NCBI RefSeq assembly: GCF_003143935.1
Contig: NZ_QFRX01000001.1
Location: 2,479,623 to 2,537,596, forward strand
DNA from: Streptomyces sp. Act143
GTDB taxonomy: Bacteria > Actinomycetota > Actinomycetes > Streptomycetales > Streptomycetaceae
Direction of reading: 5' to 3'
Length of the DNA: 57,974 bases
Shown piece by piece: positions 18,317 to 26,107 of the stretch; within the stretch, counting starts at the first letter, position 1; each line of letters opens with the position of its first letter. The notes beneath the pieces are model-generated. The model was not told the origin of the DNA, did not search any database, and saw only the letters and a program-made list of their open reading frames with translations. The translations under genes were made by a program, and so were the position numbers.

Positions 18317-19177
18317 ATGGACGAGGCACGCGCGCGCGAGGTGCTGGCCGAGGCGGGGGTGCTCCGCGGGGCCGGGGAGGCGCGGCTGCTCGCGCTCGGC
18401 GAGAACGCCGTGTTCGCCGCCGGTGACCTGGTCGTCAAGGTGGGCCGGGACGCCGAACTCCTGGACCGGGCGCGCCGGGAGCTGGACATCGCGCTCTGGC
18501 TGGCCGAGGCGGAGGTGCCCGCGGTGCGGGCGGCCGAGCCGAAGCCGCTGCTCGTCGCGGGGCATCCGGTGACGGTGTGGCACCGGATGCCCGACGCCGT
18601 ACGGCCCGCCGAGCCCCGTGATGTGGCCGAACTGCTACGGGTCGTCCACGCTCTGCCCGCCCCCTCCTTCGAGCTGCCGCCCCGCGAGCTGCTGGGCGGT
18701 GTGGAGCGCTGGCTGCGGCTCGCGGGCGATGCGATCGACCCCGCGGACGCGGCGTATCTGCGTGAGCGCCGGGACGGCTTCGCGTCCGCCGCCGCGGCGC
18801 TCACCCCGCACCTTCCGCGCGGCCCGATCCACGGCGACGCGCTCCCCCGCAATGTGCACGTCGGCCCCGACGGCCCGGTCCTGGTCGACCTGGAGACCTT
18901 CTCGGCGGACCTGCGGGAGCACGACCTGGTGGTGATGGCGCTGTCCCGGGACCGGTACGGGCTGCCCGCGGCGGCCTATGACGCTTTCACGGACGCCTAC
19001 GGCTGGGATGTGCGGGAGTGGTCGGGCTGCTCGGTGCTGCGGGGCGCGCGGGAGACGGCGAGCTGCGCGTGGGTGGCCCAGCACGCGCCGAGCAACCCGC
19101 GGGCGTCGGCGGAGTTCGAGCGTCGGGTGGCGTCGCTCAGGGACGGGGACGAGTCGGTGCGCTGGTACCCGTTCTGA
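18317..19177 (+). CDS. Aminoglycoside phosphotransferase (APH)-family kinase
   Basis: This 286-residue protein starts at ATG 18317 with an ACGGAGGCGG ribosome-binding site. The kinase-like fold shows the catalytic loop GPIHGDALPRNVHV (H-G-D then Asn) and the metal-binding VLVDLETF. The family phosphorylates antibiotics, choline, homoserine or other small alcohols. The N-terminal ATP-binding lobe is short. It is divergent from the sugar transporter operon and convergent with the exonuclease gene. The substrate is unknown. Confidence 0.82.
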   Translation: MDEARAREVLAEAGVLRGAGEARLLALGENAVFAAGDLVVKVGRDAELLDRARRELDIALWLAEAEVPAVRAAEPKPLLVAGHPVTVWHRMPDAVRPAEPRDVAELLRVVHALPAPSFELPPRELLGGVERWLRLAGDAIDPADAAYLRERRDGFASAAAALTPHLPRGPIHGDALPRNVHVGPDGPVLVDLETFSADLREHDLVVMALSRDRYGLPAAAYDAFTDAYGWDVREWSGCSVLRGARETASCAWVAQHAPSNPRASAEFERRVASLRDGDESVRWYPF

Positions 19178-19195
19178 GGCGGCGGGGCCGGCCGA

Positions 19196-19921
19196 TCACA
19201 CCGTCTCGTCGGCCGTCAGCTCCCGCAGCGGCCAGGTCCCGTCCACCACCGCGTCCTTCTCGCCCTTGCGGCGCAGGAAGTTCTGGAAGTCCGCCGCCCA
19301 TTCCGCGTACCACTCGATCTGGCTGCGGTGCAGGTCCGCCGGGCCGAGGGCCGCGATCTTGGGGTGGCGGTCGGCTATCGCGCAGGCGAGGCGGGCCGCG
19401 GCGAGCGCGTCCGCGGAGGCGTCGTGGGCGGAGTCCAGCGGGACTCCGTACTCCCCGCAGACCGCTTCGAGGTTGCGCTTGCCGCGACGGTAGCGGTCGA
19501 CGGCGCGGTCGATCGTGTACGGATCGACGACCGGGGCCGGGTCCAGGCCGCCGAGGCGGTCCCGCAGAGACGGCAGGCCGTGGCGGTGGAGCTCCGCGGA
19601 GAGCAGGGTCAGGTCGAAGGCCGCGTTGTAGGCGACCACCGGGACGCCCGTCTTCCAGTACGTCACCAGTACGTCCGCGATGGCGCCGGCGACCTGGTCG
19701 GCGGGGCGGCCCTCGGCGGTCGCGCGTTCGTTGCTGATCCCGTGGACCGCGACCGCGTCCGCCGGGATCTCCACGCCCGGATCGGCCAGCCACTCGCGGT
19801 GCCCCAGGACCTGCCCGGCCCTCACCTCGATCACGGCTCCCGTGACGATGCGCGCCTCGCGCGGATCGGTGCCGGTCGTCTCCAGGTCGAAGCCGATCAG
19901 CAGCTCCCGGTGCCAGCCCAT
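19196..19921 (-). CDS. 3'-5' exonuclease, DnaQ-like DEDDh family
   Basis: This 241-residue protein starts at ATG 19921 behind a GGGGGA ribosome-binding site. All DEDDh exonuclease residues are visible: Asp and Glu in FDLETTGTDP, Asp in VAYNAAFDLTLL, and His plus Asp in SAHDASADALAAA. It lacks a polymerase-binding tail, so it is a stand-alone epsilon-like or RNase T-like nuclease. The likely role is trimming or proofreading of nucleic acid 3' ends in the cytoplasm. Confidence 0.9.
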   Translation of the reverse strand: MGWHRELLIGFDLETTGTDPREARIVTGAVIEVRAGQVLGHREWLADPGVEIPADAVAVHGISNERATAEGRPADQVAGAIADVLVTYWKTGVPVVAYNAAFDLTLLSAELHRHGLPSLRDRLGGLDPAPVVDPYTIDRAVDRYRRGKRNLEAVCGEYGVPLDSAHDASADALAAARLACAIADRHPKIAALGPADLHRSQIEWYAEWAADFQNFLRRKGEKDAVVDGTWPLRELTADETV

Positions 19922-20027
19922 GGGCGGTCCCCCTTCTTGGTGGTGCTTTCCCCCAGTGGTCTCCACGATCCCATGCGCCACTGACAATCAGAGGACCGAG
20001 TTCCGCTTACCGGGCCGCCGGGGACTT

Positions 20028-21269
20028 TCACGACACCGGACGCGAATCCACCCAAGCCGTCTCGAACTCCTCGCGATACGTCGGGAAGAGACCGCTCTCG
20101 TCGATTTCGCCCGGCTTGACGACCTTGCTCCCGTTGCGCAGCACCAGCACCGGCGCCTCCATGCCCCGAGAGCGCCGCAGATAGGACTGCACGACGGCGA
20201 CCCCGTCCGTGCCGTCGCCGTCGACCAGATAGGCGGTGAAGCGCGGCGTCTCGTCGTAGACCTGGATCTCGAAGGCGCCAGGGTCGCGCAGCCGGGACCG
20301 CACCCGGCGCATGTGCAGGATGTTCATCTCGACGGACCGGCTCAACTCGCCGCGCTTCATGCCGAGTTCCCGCTCGCGCCGCTTGACCGCGCTGGAGGCG
20401 GGGTTCAGGAACAGCAGCCGCACCCGGCAGCCCGCCTCGGCCAGGCGCACCAGGCGCCGGCCGGAGAAGTTCTGGACGAGGAGGTTCAGGCCGATGCCGA
20501 CCGCGTCGAGGCGGCGGGCGCCGCCGAAGATGTCCTCGGCCGGGAACTGGCGCAGCAGCCGCACCCGGTCGGGGTGCACGGCGACCACGTCCGCGTACCG
20601 GTCGCCGACGAGGTCCTCGACCGCGTCCACGGGCAGCCGGCGCGCGGAGGGCACGTCTCCGCCCGCGCCGAGTATCTCCAGCAGCCGCGCCGAGGCCCGC
20701 TCCGCCTGGCCGAGGACGGCCTCGGACAGGGCCCGGTTGCGGGAGACGACGTTGCGGGTCACCTCCAGCTCGTCCAGGGCGAGTTCGACGTCCCGGCGCT
20801 CGTCGAAGTAGGGCTCGAAGCACGGCCAGTGCTGCACCATCAGCTCGCGCAGCTGGGGCAGGGTGAGGAAGCTGAGGACGTTGTCGTCGGCCGGGTCGAG
20901 CAGGTAGCCCTTGCGGCGGCTGACTTCGCGGACGGCGACCGCGCGCTGCACCCACTCCTGCCCGGCCGGCCCGGCCGCGGCCACCACCCAGTCGTCGCCG
21001 TGGACGGGTTCGTAGATGGGACGCAGGACAGCGGCCACGACCGCGCGCAGCCGCTGTTCCACGAGGTTCAGCCAGATGTAGGCCCGCCCGGCTCGCTGGG
21101 CACGCGTACGCACCTCACGCCAGGCGTCGGCATCCCAGTCCAGCTCCGGCCCGATGGAACCGGCGGCGTCCATGGGCCGGGCCAGCGACACCGTGCCGGG
21201 CGGGACGTCTGCGGAGTTCCCCTCGTGACCCTCGTCACCAGGGGGCAACTCCAGCCCTCCCGAGCCCAC
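20028..21269 (-). CDS. SAV2148-type HEPN-domain protein
   Basis: This protein of about 413 residues matches what is annotated in Streptomyces as the SAV2148 HEPN-domain family. The N-terminal half is helical, with a WREVRTRAQRAGRAYIWLN start to the folded region. The C-terminal half has strand-rich sequence (IGLNLLVQNFSGRRLVRLA, then VRLLFLNPASSAVKRRERE) resembling the phospholipase-D-like or DUF5919-like regions of sensor proteins. I do not see the canonical R-x4-6-H HEPN RNase motif, so nuclease activity is not claimed. The start is uncertain; GTG 21269 removes a poorly conserved leader from 21311. Confidence 0.75.
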   Translation of the reverse strand: MGSGGLELPPGDEGHEGNSADVPPGTVSLARPMDAAGSIGPELDWDADAWREVRTRAQRAGRAYIWLNLVEQRLRAVVAAVLRPIYEPVHGDDWVVAAAGPAGQEWVQRAVAVREVSRRKGYLLDPADDNVLSFLTLPQLRELMVQHWPCFEPYFDERRDVELALDELEVTRNVVSRNRALSEAVLGQAERASARLLEILGAGGDVPSARRLPVDAVEDLVGDRYADVVAVHPDRVRLLRQFPAEDIFGGARRLDAVGIGLNLLVQNFSGRRLVRLAEAGCRVRLLFLNPASSAVKRRERELGMKRGELSRSVEMNILHMRRVRSRLRDPGAFEIQVYDETPRFTAYLVDGDGTDGVAVVQSYLRRSRGMEAPVLVLRNGSKVVKPGEIDESGLFPTYREEFETAWVDSRPVS

Positions 21270-21372
21270 CCGCGCACCGCCTTCCGCTCCCCCGAGCACT
21301 CCCCGTCCCAACGATCAAGGAAGGGTACTCCGGGAGCGGTGGGCGGTGCAGCCGGATGGACAGGGTCGTTTC

Positions 21373-22689
21373 TCAACTACCGCCTGTGTAGTTGCCGTTC
21401 TGCCCGACGAGGTCCGCCGGAGTGAGCGGATTCATAGCGGTGACGTCGCGCGGGACGATCGAGAAGCCCTGCCAGTGCACCGGCATCGGCTGCTGGTCCT
21501 CGTCCCGGGCGATGTGGTGGAAGCCCACGTTCACCCAGGCGACCGGGTGAGTGAGCGTCTGTCCGTTGACCCACTTGTCGACGGACTTGGGGTGGGTGCG
21601 GTCGCAGCGCGGGTTGTTGCTGGAGAACAGCTCGCACTTGTTGTACTGCGTGAAGTAGATGTCGTGCTTGGTGAAACTGCGGCCCGGGTAGCGGGTGGTG
21701 GGGCCGGGGACGAACTCGTACGACCGCGCGTGGTTGTCCTTGTTCTTGCCGGTCGCGCTGACCATCCGCCACCAGCGGTAGGTCTTCGCGTCGCCCGCGA
21801 GTTCCTTGCCGACCTTGGTGCGGGTGGTCTTGACGGTCGGGGTGTCCGCGCCGCGCGGGGTGACCGTGGAGTCGTACTGCTCGACGCGGTTCTTGGTGGA
21901 GCCGTCGAGGGCGAAGTCCAGCCGCCAGAAGACGTTGTGGGTGTGGCTGGTGGCCTTGTCCTTGGCGGCGCCCTTGCCGATGGGCCAGCCGCGGCCGTCG
22001 CCCGCGTCGTAGTCGAAGGGCGAGAGGCTGCCGGTGGCGCCGACGTTCATGTTGACGGTGCCGTCGTCCTGGAAGCGCCACTCGGTCATGTACTCGTACC
22101 AGCCGACCTGGTTGACCGTGTAGACGAGGAGGTCCTTGCCCTGGGCCTGGTAGACCTTGGTGGCGCTGTCACCCTGCATGCGGTAGGCGTGGCCGCGGGA
22201 GCGGGTGGTGGTGCACAGGCCCTTGACGTTGGGGTCCTGGCCCTCCCAGGTCTCCGGGAGCTTGACGGTCTTGATGGTGCCGCCCGGGCACTCGGCGGGG
22301 GCCAGGTTCATCAGGTCCTGGGCGAAGCTCTGGCCCGTCAGGTCGTCGTACTCGGCCCGGCCGTCGTCGTAGGGGACGTGGATCTGGCCGAGGCGGGCGC
22401 TGTTGAGGACCTTGATCGGGGCGGTCTCGCCCTTGGGCTGGTAGGAGATGTCCTCCAGGACGAGGCCGGCCTTGCTGTCGTAGTGCCAGCACATCCGCCA
22501 GGTGGTGCCGCTGGAGAGCTTCTGCTCGATGCGGAAGGCGGCGCTGCAGTCGGGCGCGGCCGCGGCGGCGCTCTGCGGCTGGGCGGTGGCCGGTCCGGCT
22601 CCGGTCGTCAGACCGGCGGCCAGCGCGGCGACGGCGAGGCCGAGGGCCGCCGTCCGGCCGCGGGCGTGGCTGATTCTGGTGACGCGCAT
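21373..22689 (-). CDS. Secreted copper amine oxidase-like protein, catalytic domain only
   Basis: This 438-residue protein has a Sec-type signal peptide (hydrophobic residues about 14-35). The remainder matches the C-terminal catalytic domain of copper amine oxidases: GLVLEDISY and HVPYDDG regions, the putative topaquinone tyrosine Tyr198 in VGWYEY, copper ligands His249 and His251 in SHTHNVF, and a third His in VNVGFHHIARDED. The residue before Tyr198 is Trp where the consensus has Asn, so cofactor formation is uncertain. The usual N2/N3 domains are missing, but the upstream gene (22855-23667) may supply them. If active it would oxidise primary amines outside the cell. Its last 38 bases recur at 28490. 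Confidence 0.8.
   Translation of the reverse strand: MRVTRISHARGRTAALGLAVAALAAGLTTGAGPATAQPQSAAAAAPDCSAAFRIEQKLSSGTTWRMCWHYDSKAGLVLEDISYQPKGETAPIKVLNSARLGQIHVPYDDGRAEYDDLTGQSFAQDLMNLAPAECPGGTIKTVKLPETWEGQDPNVKGLCTTTRSRGHAYRMQGDSATKVYQAQGKDLLVYTVNQVGWYEYMTEWRFQDDGTVNMNVGATGSLSPFDYDAGDGRGWPIGKGAAKDKATSHTHNVFWRLDFALDGSTKNRVEQYDSTVTPRGADTPTVKTTRTKVGKELAGDAKTYRWWRMVSATGKNKDNHARSYEFVPGPTTRYPGRSFTKHDIYFTQYNKCELFSSNNPRCDRTHPKSVDKWVNGQTLTHPVAWVNVGFHHIARDEDQQPMPVHWQGFSIVPRDVTAMNPLTPADLVGQNGNYTGGS
21385..21422 (+). repeat. 38-bp direct repeat, copy 1 (inside amine oxidase 3' end)
   Basis: This stretch is identical over 38 bases to 28490-28527 and in the same orientation. Here it encodes, on the minus strand, the near-terminal residues PADLVGQNGNYT of the amine oxidase. 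Flanking bases differ on both sides. Confidence 0.95.
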
Positions 22690-22854
22690 GAAGAAGTGAC
22701 TCCCTTGCAGGAGGTGCGAGTTCGGAAAGTGGACGGAGGTCGGCCCGGCAAAGGAGCGCGTTCGGCGGCCGAGTGGTCGGTTCGGCTGCCGTGGCTCAAT
22801 GGCCGGGCGGTGGAGCGGGCGGTCGGGCTCAGTGCTTGAGCTCGGCGCTTGAGC
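22690..22854. other. Gap between amine-oxidase-like and upstream gene
   Basis: This 165-base gap contains an AGGGAG ribosome-binding site for the amine oxidase. A 20-base direct repeat (22828-22847 and 22854-22873) copies the last codons and stop of the upstream gene beyond its own stop, probably by replication slippage. No terminator is evident, so read-through from the upstream gene is possible. Confidence 0.45.
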
Positions 22855-23667
22855 TCAGTGCTTGAGCTCGGCGACCTTGTGGGCGCTCAGGTCGATCACC
22901 AGGGCCGTGGTGTCGATCCACGGCCCGTTCTTGACCTTCGTGAACAGCCGCACGCAGCGGTGCTCACCGCACTTGTCCAGCGCGGCGGGCTGGGCGCCCG
23001 GCGTGGCCCGGTAGATGCCGCCGCTCAGCCGGAGCTGGTCCGGCGAGGTGAGTTCCTTGCCCATCGCGTCCTTGTAGTCGGCCTTGAGGCCGGCTCCGAG
23101 CGGGTCGGCGATCAGCAGGGCCGCCGCGGCACTGCTCTCGGCGATGCTCGGCGGCGGCTGGACTCCGCGCTGGTCGGTGGAGTCCACGACCTTCCCGGTG
23201 TCCAGGTCGACGGTCTTGGTGACGAGCGTGTCGTCCCGGTAGTCGTAGTACGACACGTCGGCACGCCGACCGGTGTCCGTGCCGTCGTTCTCCGGCTCGG
23301 CCAGGTCGACGCTCAGCTGTTGCGGACCGCGCTTGCCGTCCACGTTCTCACTCGCGGTGAACGTCTGGCGGTTCACGGCGATCTTCTGGGCCCGTGCGAT
23401 CTCGTCGTCGGTCAGCGGATCGCCGCCCTTGCCCTTCTCCCCTTCGTCCGGGGCCTCTTGGACGACGCCCGGCGCGACGGGCGCGCCCTGCTCGTCCTGC
23501 CCCAGCTGCTGGGCCGCGGCGGCCTTGCCGTCGCCCTTGGTCCCGCCCGTTTCGTCGGCGCCCGCCGTTCCCGGCAGCGTGATCCCGACCATCACGGCGG
23601 TCGAAACCACCGCGATGGCCGCACCGGCCACCATCTTGCCAAGATGGCGGTGCACTATCTCGCGCAC
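22855..23667 (-). CDS. Exported protein resembling amine oxidase N-terminal domains
   Basis: This 270-residue protein starts at GTG 23667 behind a GGGGGA site. An N-terminal hydrophobic segment (about residues 12-35) should export or anchor it. After a Gly/Glu-rich linker, DPLTDDEIARAQKIAVN resembles the N2 domain opening of copper amine oxidases, and the C-terminal VRLFTKVKNGPWIDTTALVIDLSAHKVAEL resembles the N3 domain. Two cysteines (KCGEHRC) could form a disulfide. The gene lies immediately upstream of the catalytic-domain gene on the same strand. A split amine oxidase is the inference; otherwise it is simply an exported protein of unknown function. Confidence 0.6.
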   Translation of the reverse strand: MREIVHRHLGKMVAGAAIAVVSTAVMVGITLPGTAGADETGGTKGDGKAAAAQQLGQDEQGAPVAPGVVQEAPDEGEKGKGGDPLTDDEIARAQKIAVNRQTFTASENVDGKRGPQQLSVDLAEPENDGTDTGRRADVSYYDYRDDTLVTKTVDLDTGKVVDSTDQRGVQPPPSIAESSAAAALLIADPLGAGLKADYKDAMGKELTSPDQLRLSGGIYRATPGAQPAALDKCGEHRCVRLFTKVKNGPWIDTTALVIDLSAHKVAELKH

Positions 23668-23847
23668 ATCTTCCCCCTACTCCCCCTTCGGTCCCGGGAG
23701 TACGTGTCTGCCCCACAGATTCGGCATACCGCGTATGCACTGGTCGATCGGTAAGAGGGACGTAAGTCATAGGAGGTTCCATCACTTTCGGGGAGACTCG
23801 TGGTCAAGGGGCCCCGGCGGCGGCGACGAGCTGAAAGAGTCGTATTC
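23668..23847. other. Divergent region upstream of glgX
   Basis: This 180-base gap lies between the divergent exported-protein gene and glgX. A perfect AGGAGG at 23771-23776 has no ATG, GTG or TTG at a useful distance. GTG 23800, with GGGAG just before it, could extend GlgX by 16 basic residues. Confidence 0.35.
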
Positions 23848-25968
23848 ATGCAGGTCTGGCCTGGAGAGGCATATCCACTCGGTGCCACGTACGACGGCGC
23901 CGGCACGAACTTCGCGGTCTTCACCGAGGCCGCGGACCGAGTAGAGCTGTGTCTGCTGCACGACGACGGCTCGGAGACGGCGGTGGAACTGCGGGAGTCC
24001 GACGCATTCGTCCGGCACGCGTACGTGCCCGGCGTGATGCCCGGTCAGCGCTACGGATTCCGTGTGCACGGCCCGTACGCCCCGGACCGCGGACTGCGCT
24101 GCAACTCCGCGAAGCTGCTCCTCGATCCGTACGCGCGCGCGATCAGCGGATCGATCCAATGGGGCGAGGAGGTGTACGGCTACCACTTCGACGCGCCGGA
24201 GAAGCGCAACGACCTGGACTCCGCCCCGCACACCATGACGTCGGTCGTGGTCAACCCGTACTTCGACTGGGGCGACGACCGCCGCCCGCGCACCGACTAC
24301 CACCACACGGTCATCTACGAGGCCCATGTGAAGGGCCTCACCATGCGCCACCCCGGTCTGCCCGAGGAACTGCGCGGCACCTACGCCGCCCTCGCGCACC
24401 CGGCGATCATCGAGCACCTCACCGAGCTGGGCGTCACCGCGCTGGAGCTGATGCCGGTCCATCAGTTCGTCAACGACCACCGGCTGGTCGACATGGGCCT
24501 CAACAACTACTGGGGCTACAACACGATCGGCTTCTTCGCCCCGCACAACGCGTACGCCTCCTGGGGCGACCGCGGCCAGCAGGTCCTGGAGTTCAAGTCG
24601 GCGGTACGGGCGCTGCACGAAGCCGGTATCGAGGTCATCCTGGACGTGGTCTACAACCACACCGCCGAGGGCAACCACCTGGGTCCGACGCTGTCCTTCC
24701 GGGGCCTCGACAATCCGTCCTACTACCGCCTGACGGACGATCCCCGCTACTACATGGACACCACGGGCACCGGCAACTCCCTGCTGATGCGCTCGCCGCA
24801 CGTCCTGCAACTGATCATGGACTCGCTGCGGTACTGGGTCACCGAGATGCATGTCGACGGCTTCCGCTTCGACCTCGCGGCGACCCTGGCCCGGCAGTTC
24901 CACGAGGTGGACCGGCTGTCGTCGTTCTTCGACCTGGTGCAGCAGGACCCGGTGGTCTCCCAGGTGAAGCTGATCGCCGAACCGTGGGACGTCGGCGAGG
25001 GCGGCTACCAGGTGGGCAACTTCCCCCCGCTGTGGACCGAGTGGAACGGCAAGTACCGGGACACCGTGCGGGACCTGTGGCGCGGCGAGCGGCGGGCGAT
25101 CGCGGAGTTCGCGTCCCGGCTGACCGGCTCCTCGGACCTCTACCAGGACGACGGACGCCGCCCGCTGGCCTCCATCAACTTCGTCACCTGCCACGACGGC
25201 TTCACGCTGCACGACCTCGTCTCGTACAACGACAAGCACAACATGGCCAACGGCGAGGAGAACCGGGACGGCGAGAGCCACAACCGGTCCTGGAACTGCG
25301 GGGCCGAGGGCGACACCGACGATCCGCACGTGCTGGATCTGCGGGCCCGGCAGATGCGCAACTTCATCGCGACGCTGATGCTGTCCCAGGGCGTGCCGAT
25401 GCTCAGCCACGGCGACGAGTTCGCCCGCACCCAGCGCGGCAACAACAACGCCTACTGCCAGGACAGCGAGCTGGCGTGGGTGCAGTGGCCGGAGGAGGAC
25501 GACGAGGTCTTCGGCGATCTGCTGGCCTTCACGCGCGCGATGGTGTGGCTGCGCCGGGACCATCCGGTCTTCCGTCGCCGGCGCTTCTTCCACGGGCGAC
25601 CGGTGGAGGGCACCCACGACGAGCTGTCCGACATCGCCTGGTTCACCCCGGAGGGCGAGGAGATGACCCAGCGGGACTGGGACCGGGCGAAGGCGTCGGC
25701 GCTGTCGGTGTTCCTCAACGGCAACGCGATCTCCGAGCCCGGCTCGCGCGGGGAGCGCATCACCGACGACTCGTTCCTGCTGATGTTCAACGCCTCGCAC
25801 AAGACGCTGGACTTCGTGGTGCCGGTCAACCACGGCCGCCAGTGGGAGGTGGTCGTCGACACCGCGCGCGCGGCGGGCCGGCCGCAGGGCAGCGGCCCGA
25901 AGGTGCAGGCCGGGGACCGGCTGACGCTGGTGGACCGGAGCATGACGGTGCTGCAGCGGCCGGTCTAG
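23848..25968 (+). CDS. glgX: Glycogen debranching enzyme GlgX (GH13_11)
   Basis: This 706-residue enzyme starts at ATG 23848, where family similarity begins (MQVWPGEAYPLGATYDGAGT); GTG 23800 is an alternative. An N-terminal CBM48 domain is followed by the GH13 barrel. Catalytic residues are visible: nucleophile Asp in VDGFRFDLAATL, acid/base Glu in KLIAEPWDVGEG and transition-state Asp in NFVTCHDGFTLHDL. It hydrolyses alpha-1,6 branches of glycogen or its maltodextrin remnants. TreY follows on the same strand after 139 bases and would use the released chains. Confidence 0.95.
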   Translation: MQVWPGEAYPLGATYDGAGTNFAVFTEAADRVELCLLHDDGSETAVELRESDAFVRHAYVPGVMPGQRYGFRVHGPYAPDRGLRCNSAKLLLDPYARAISGSIQWGEEVYGYHFDAPEKRNDLDSAPHTMTSVVVNPYFDWGDDRRPRTDYHHTVIYEAHVKGLTMRHPGLPEELRGTYAALAHPAIIEHLTELGVTALELMPVHQFVNDHRLVDMGLNNYWGYNTIGFFAPHNAYASWGDRGQQVLEFKSAVRALHEAGIEVILDVVYNHTAEGNHLGPTLSFRGLDNPSYYRLTDDPRYYMDTTGTGNSLLMRSPHVLQLIMDSLRYWVTEMHVDGFRFDLAATLARQFHEVDRLSSFFDLVQQDPVVSQVKLIAEPWDVGEGGYQVGNFPPLWTEWNGKYRDTVRDLWRGERRAIAEFASRLTGSSDLYQDDGRRPLASINFVTCHDGFTLHDLVSYNDKHNMANGEENRDGESHNRSWNCGAEGDTDDPHVLDLRARQMRNFIATLMLSQGVPMLSHGDEFARTQRGNNNAYCQDSELAWVQWPEEDDEVFGDLLAFTRAMVWLRRDHPVFRRRRFFHGRPVEGTHDELSDIAWFTPEGEEMTQRDWDRAKASALSVFLNGNAISEPGSRGERITDDSFLLMFNASHKTLDFVVPVNHGRQWEVVVDTARAAGRPQGSGPKVQAGDRLTLVDRSMTVLQRPV

Positions 25969-26009
25969 GGGCTGCGGAGCGGCCCGGCCGGAGCCGCTGC
26001 CGGTACGCG

Positions 26010-26044
26010 CGCGTGGCGGCCGGTCCTGGACGGGCCGCCACGCG
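26010..26044. terminator. Hairpin between glgX and treY
   Basis: CGCGTGGCGGCC pairs with GGCCGCCACGCG over 12 bases around an 11-base loop, 42 bases after the glgX stop. This is a plausible terminator, implying that treY has its own promoter in the remaining 60 bases. An ACGCGCGCGT element overlaps its left arm. Confidence 0.6.
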
Positions 26045-26107
26045 TGCGTGGGGACATCCGGGGGGGGTGATGACACGAAAGACGGCGGGGCGGGTACGTA
26101 GGGTTGC

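Noticed and set aside
23771..23799. Small gene behind the perfect AGGAGG at 23771
   Set aside because: No ATG, GTG or TTG follows within a usable distance.
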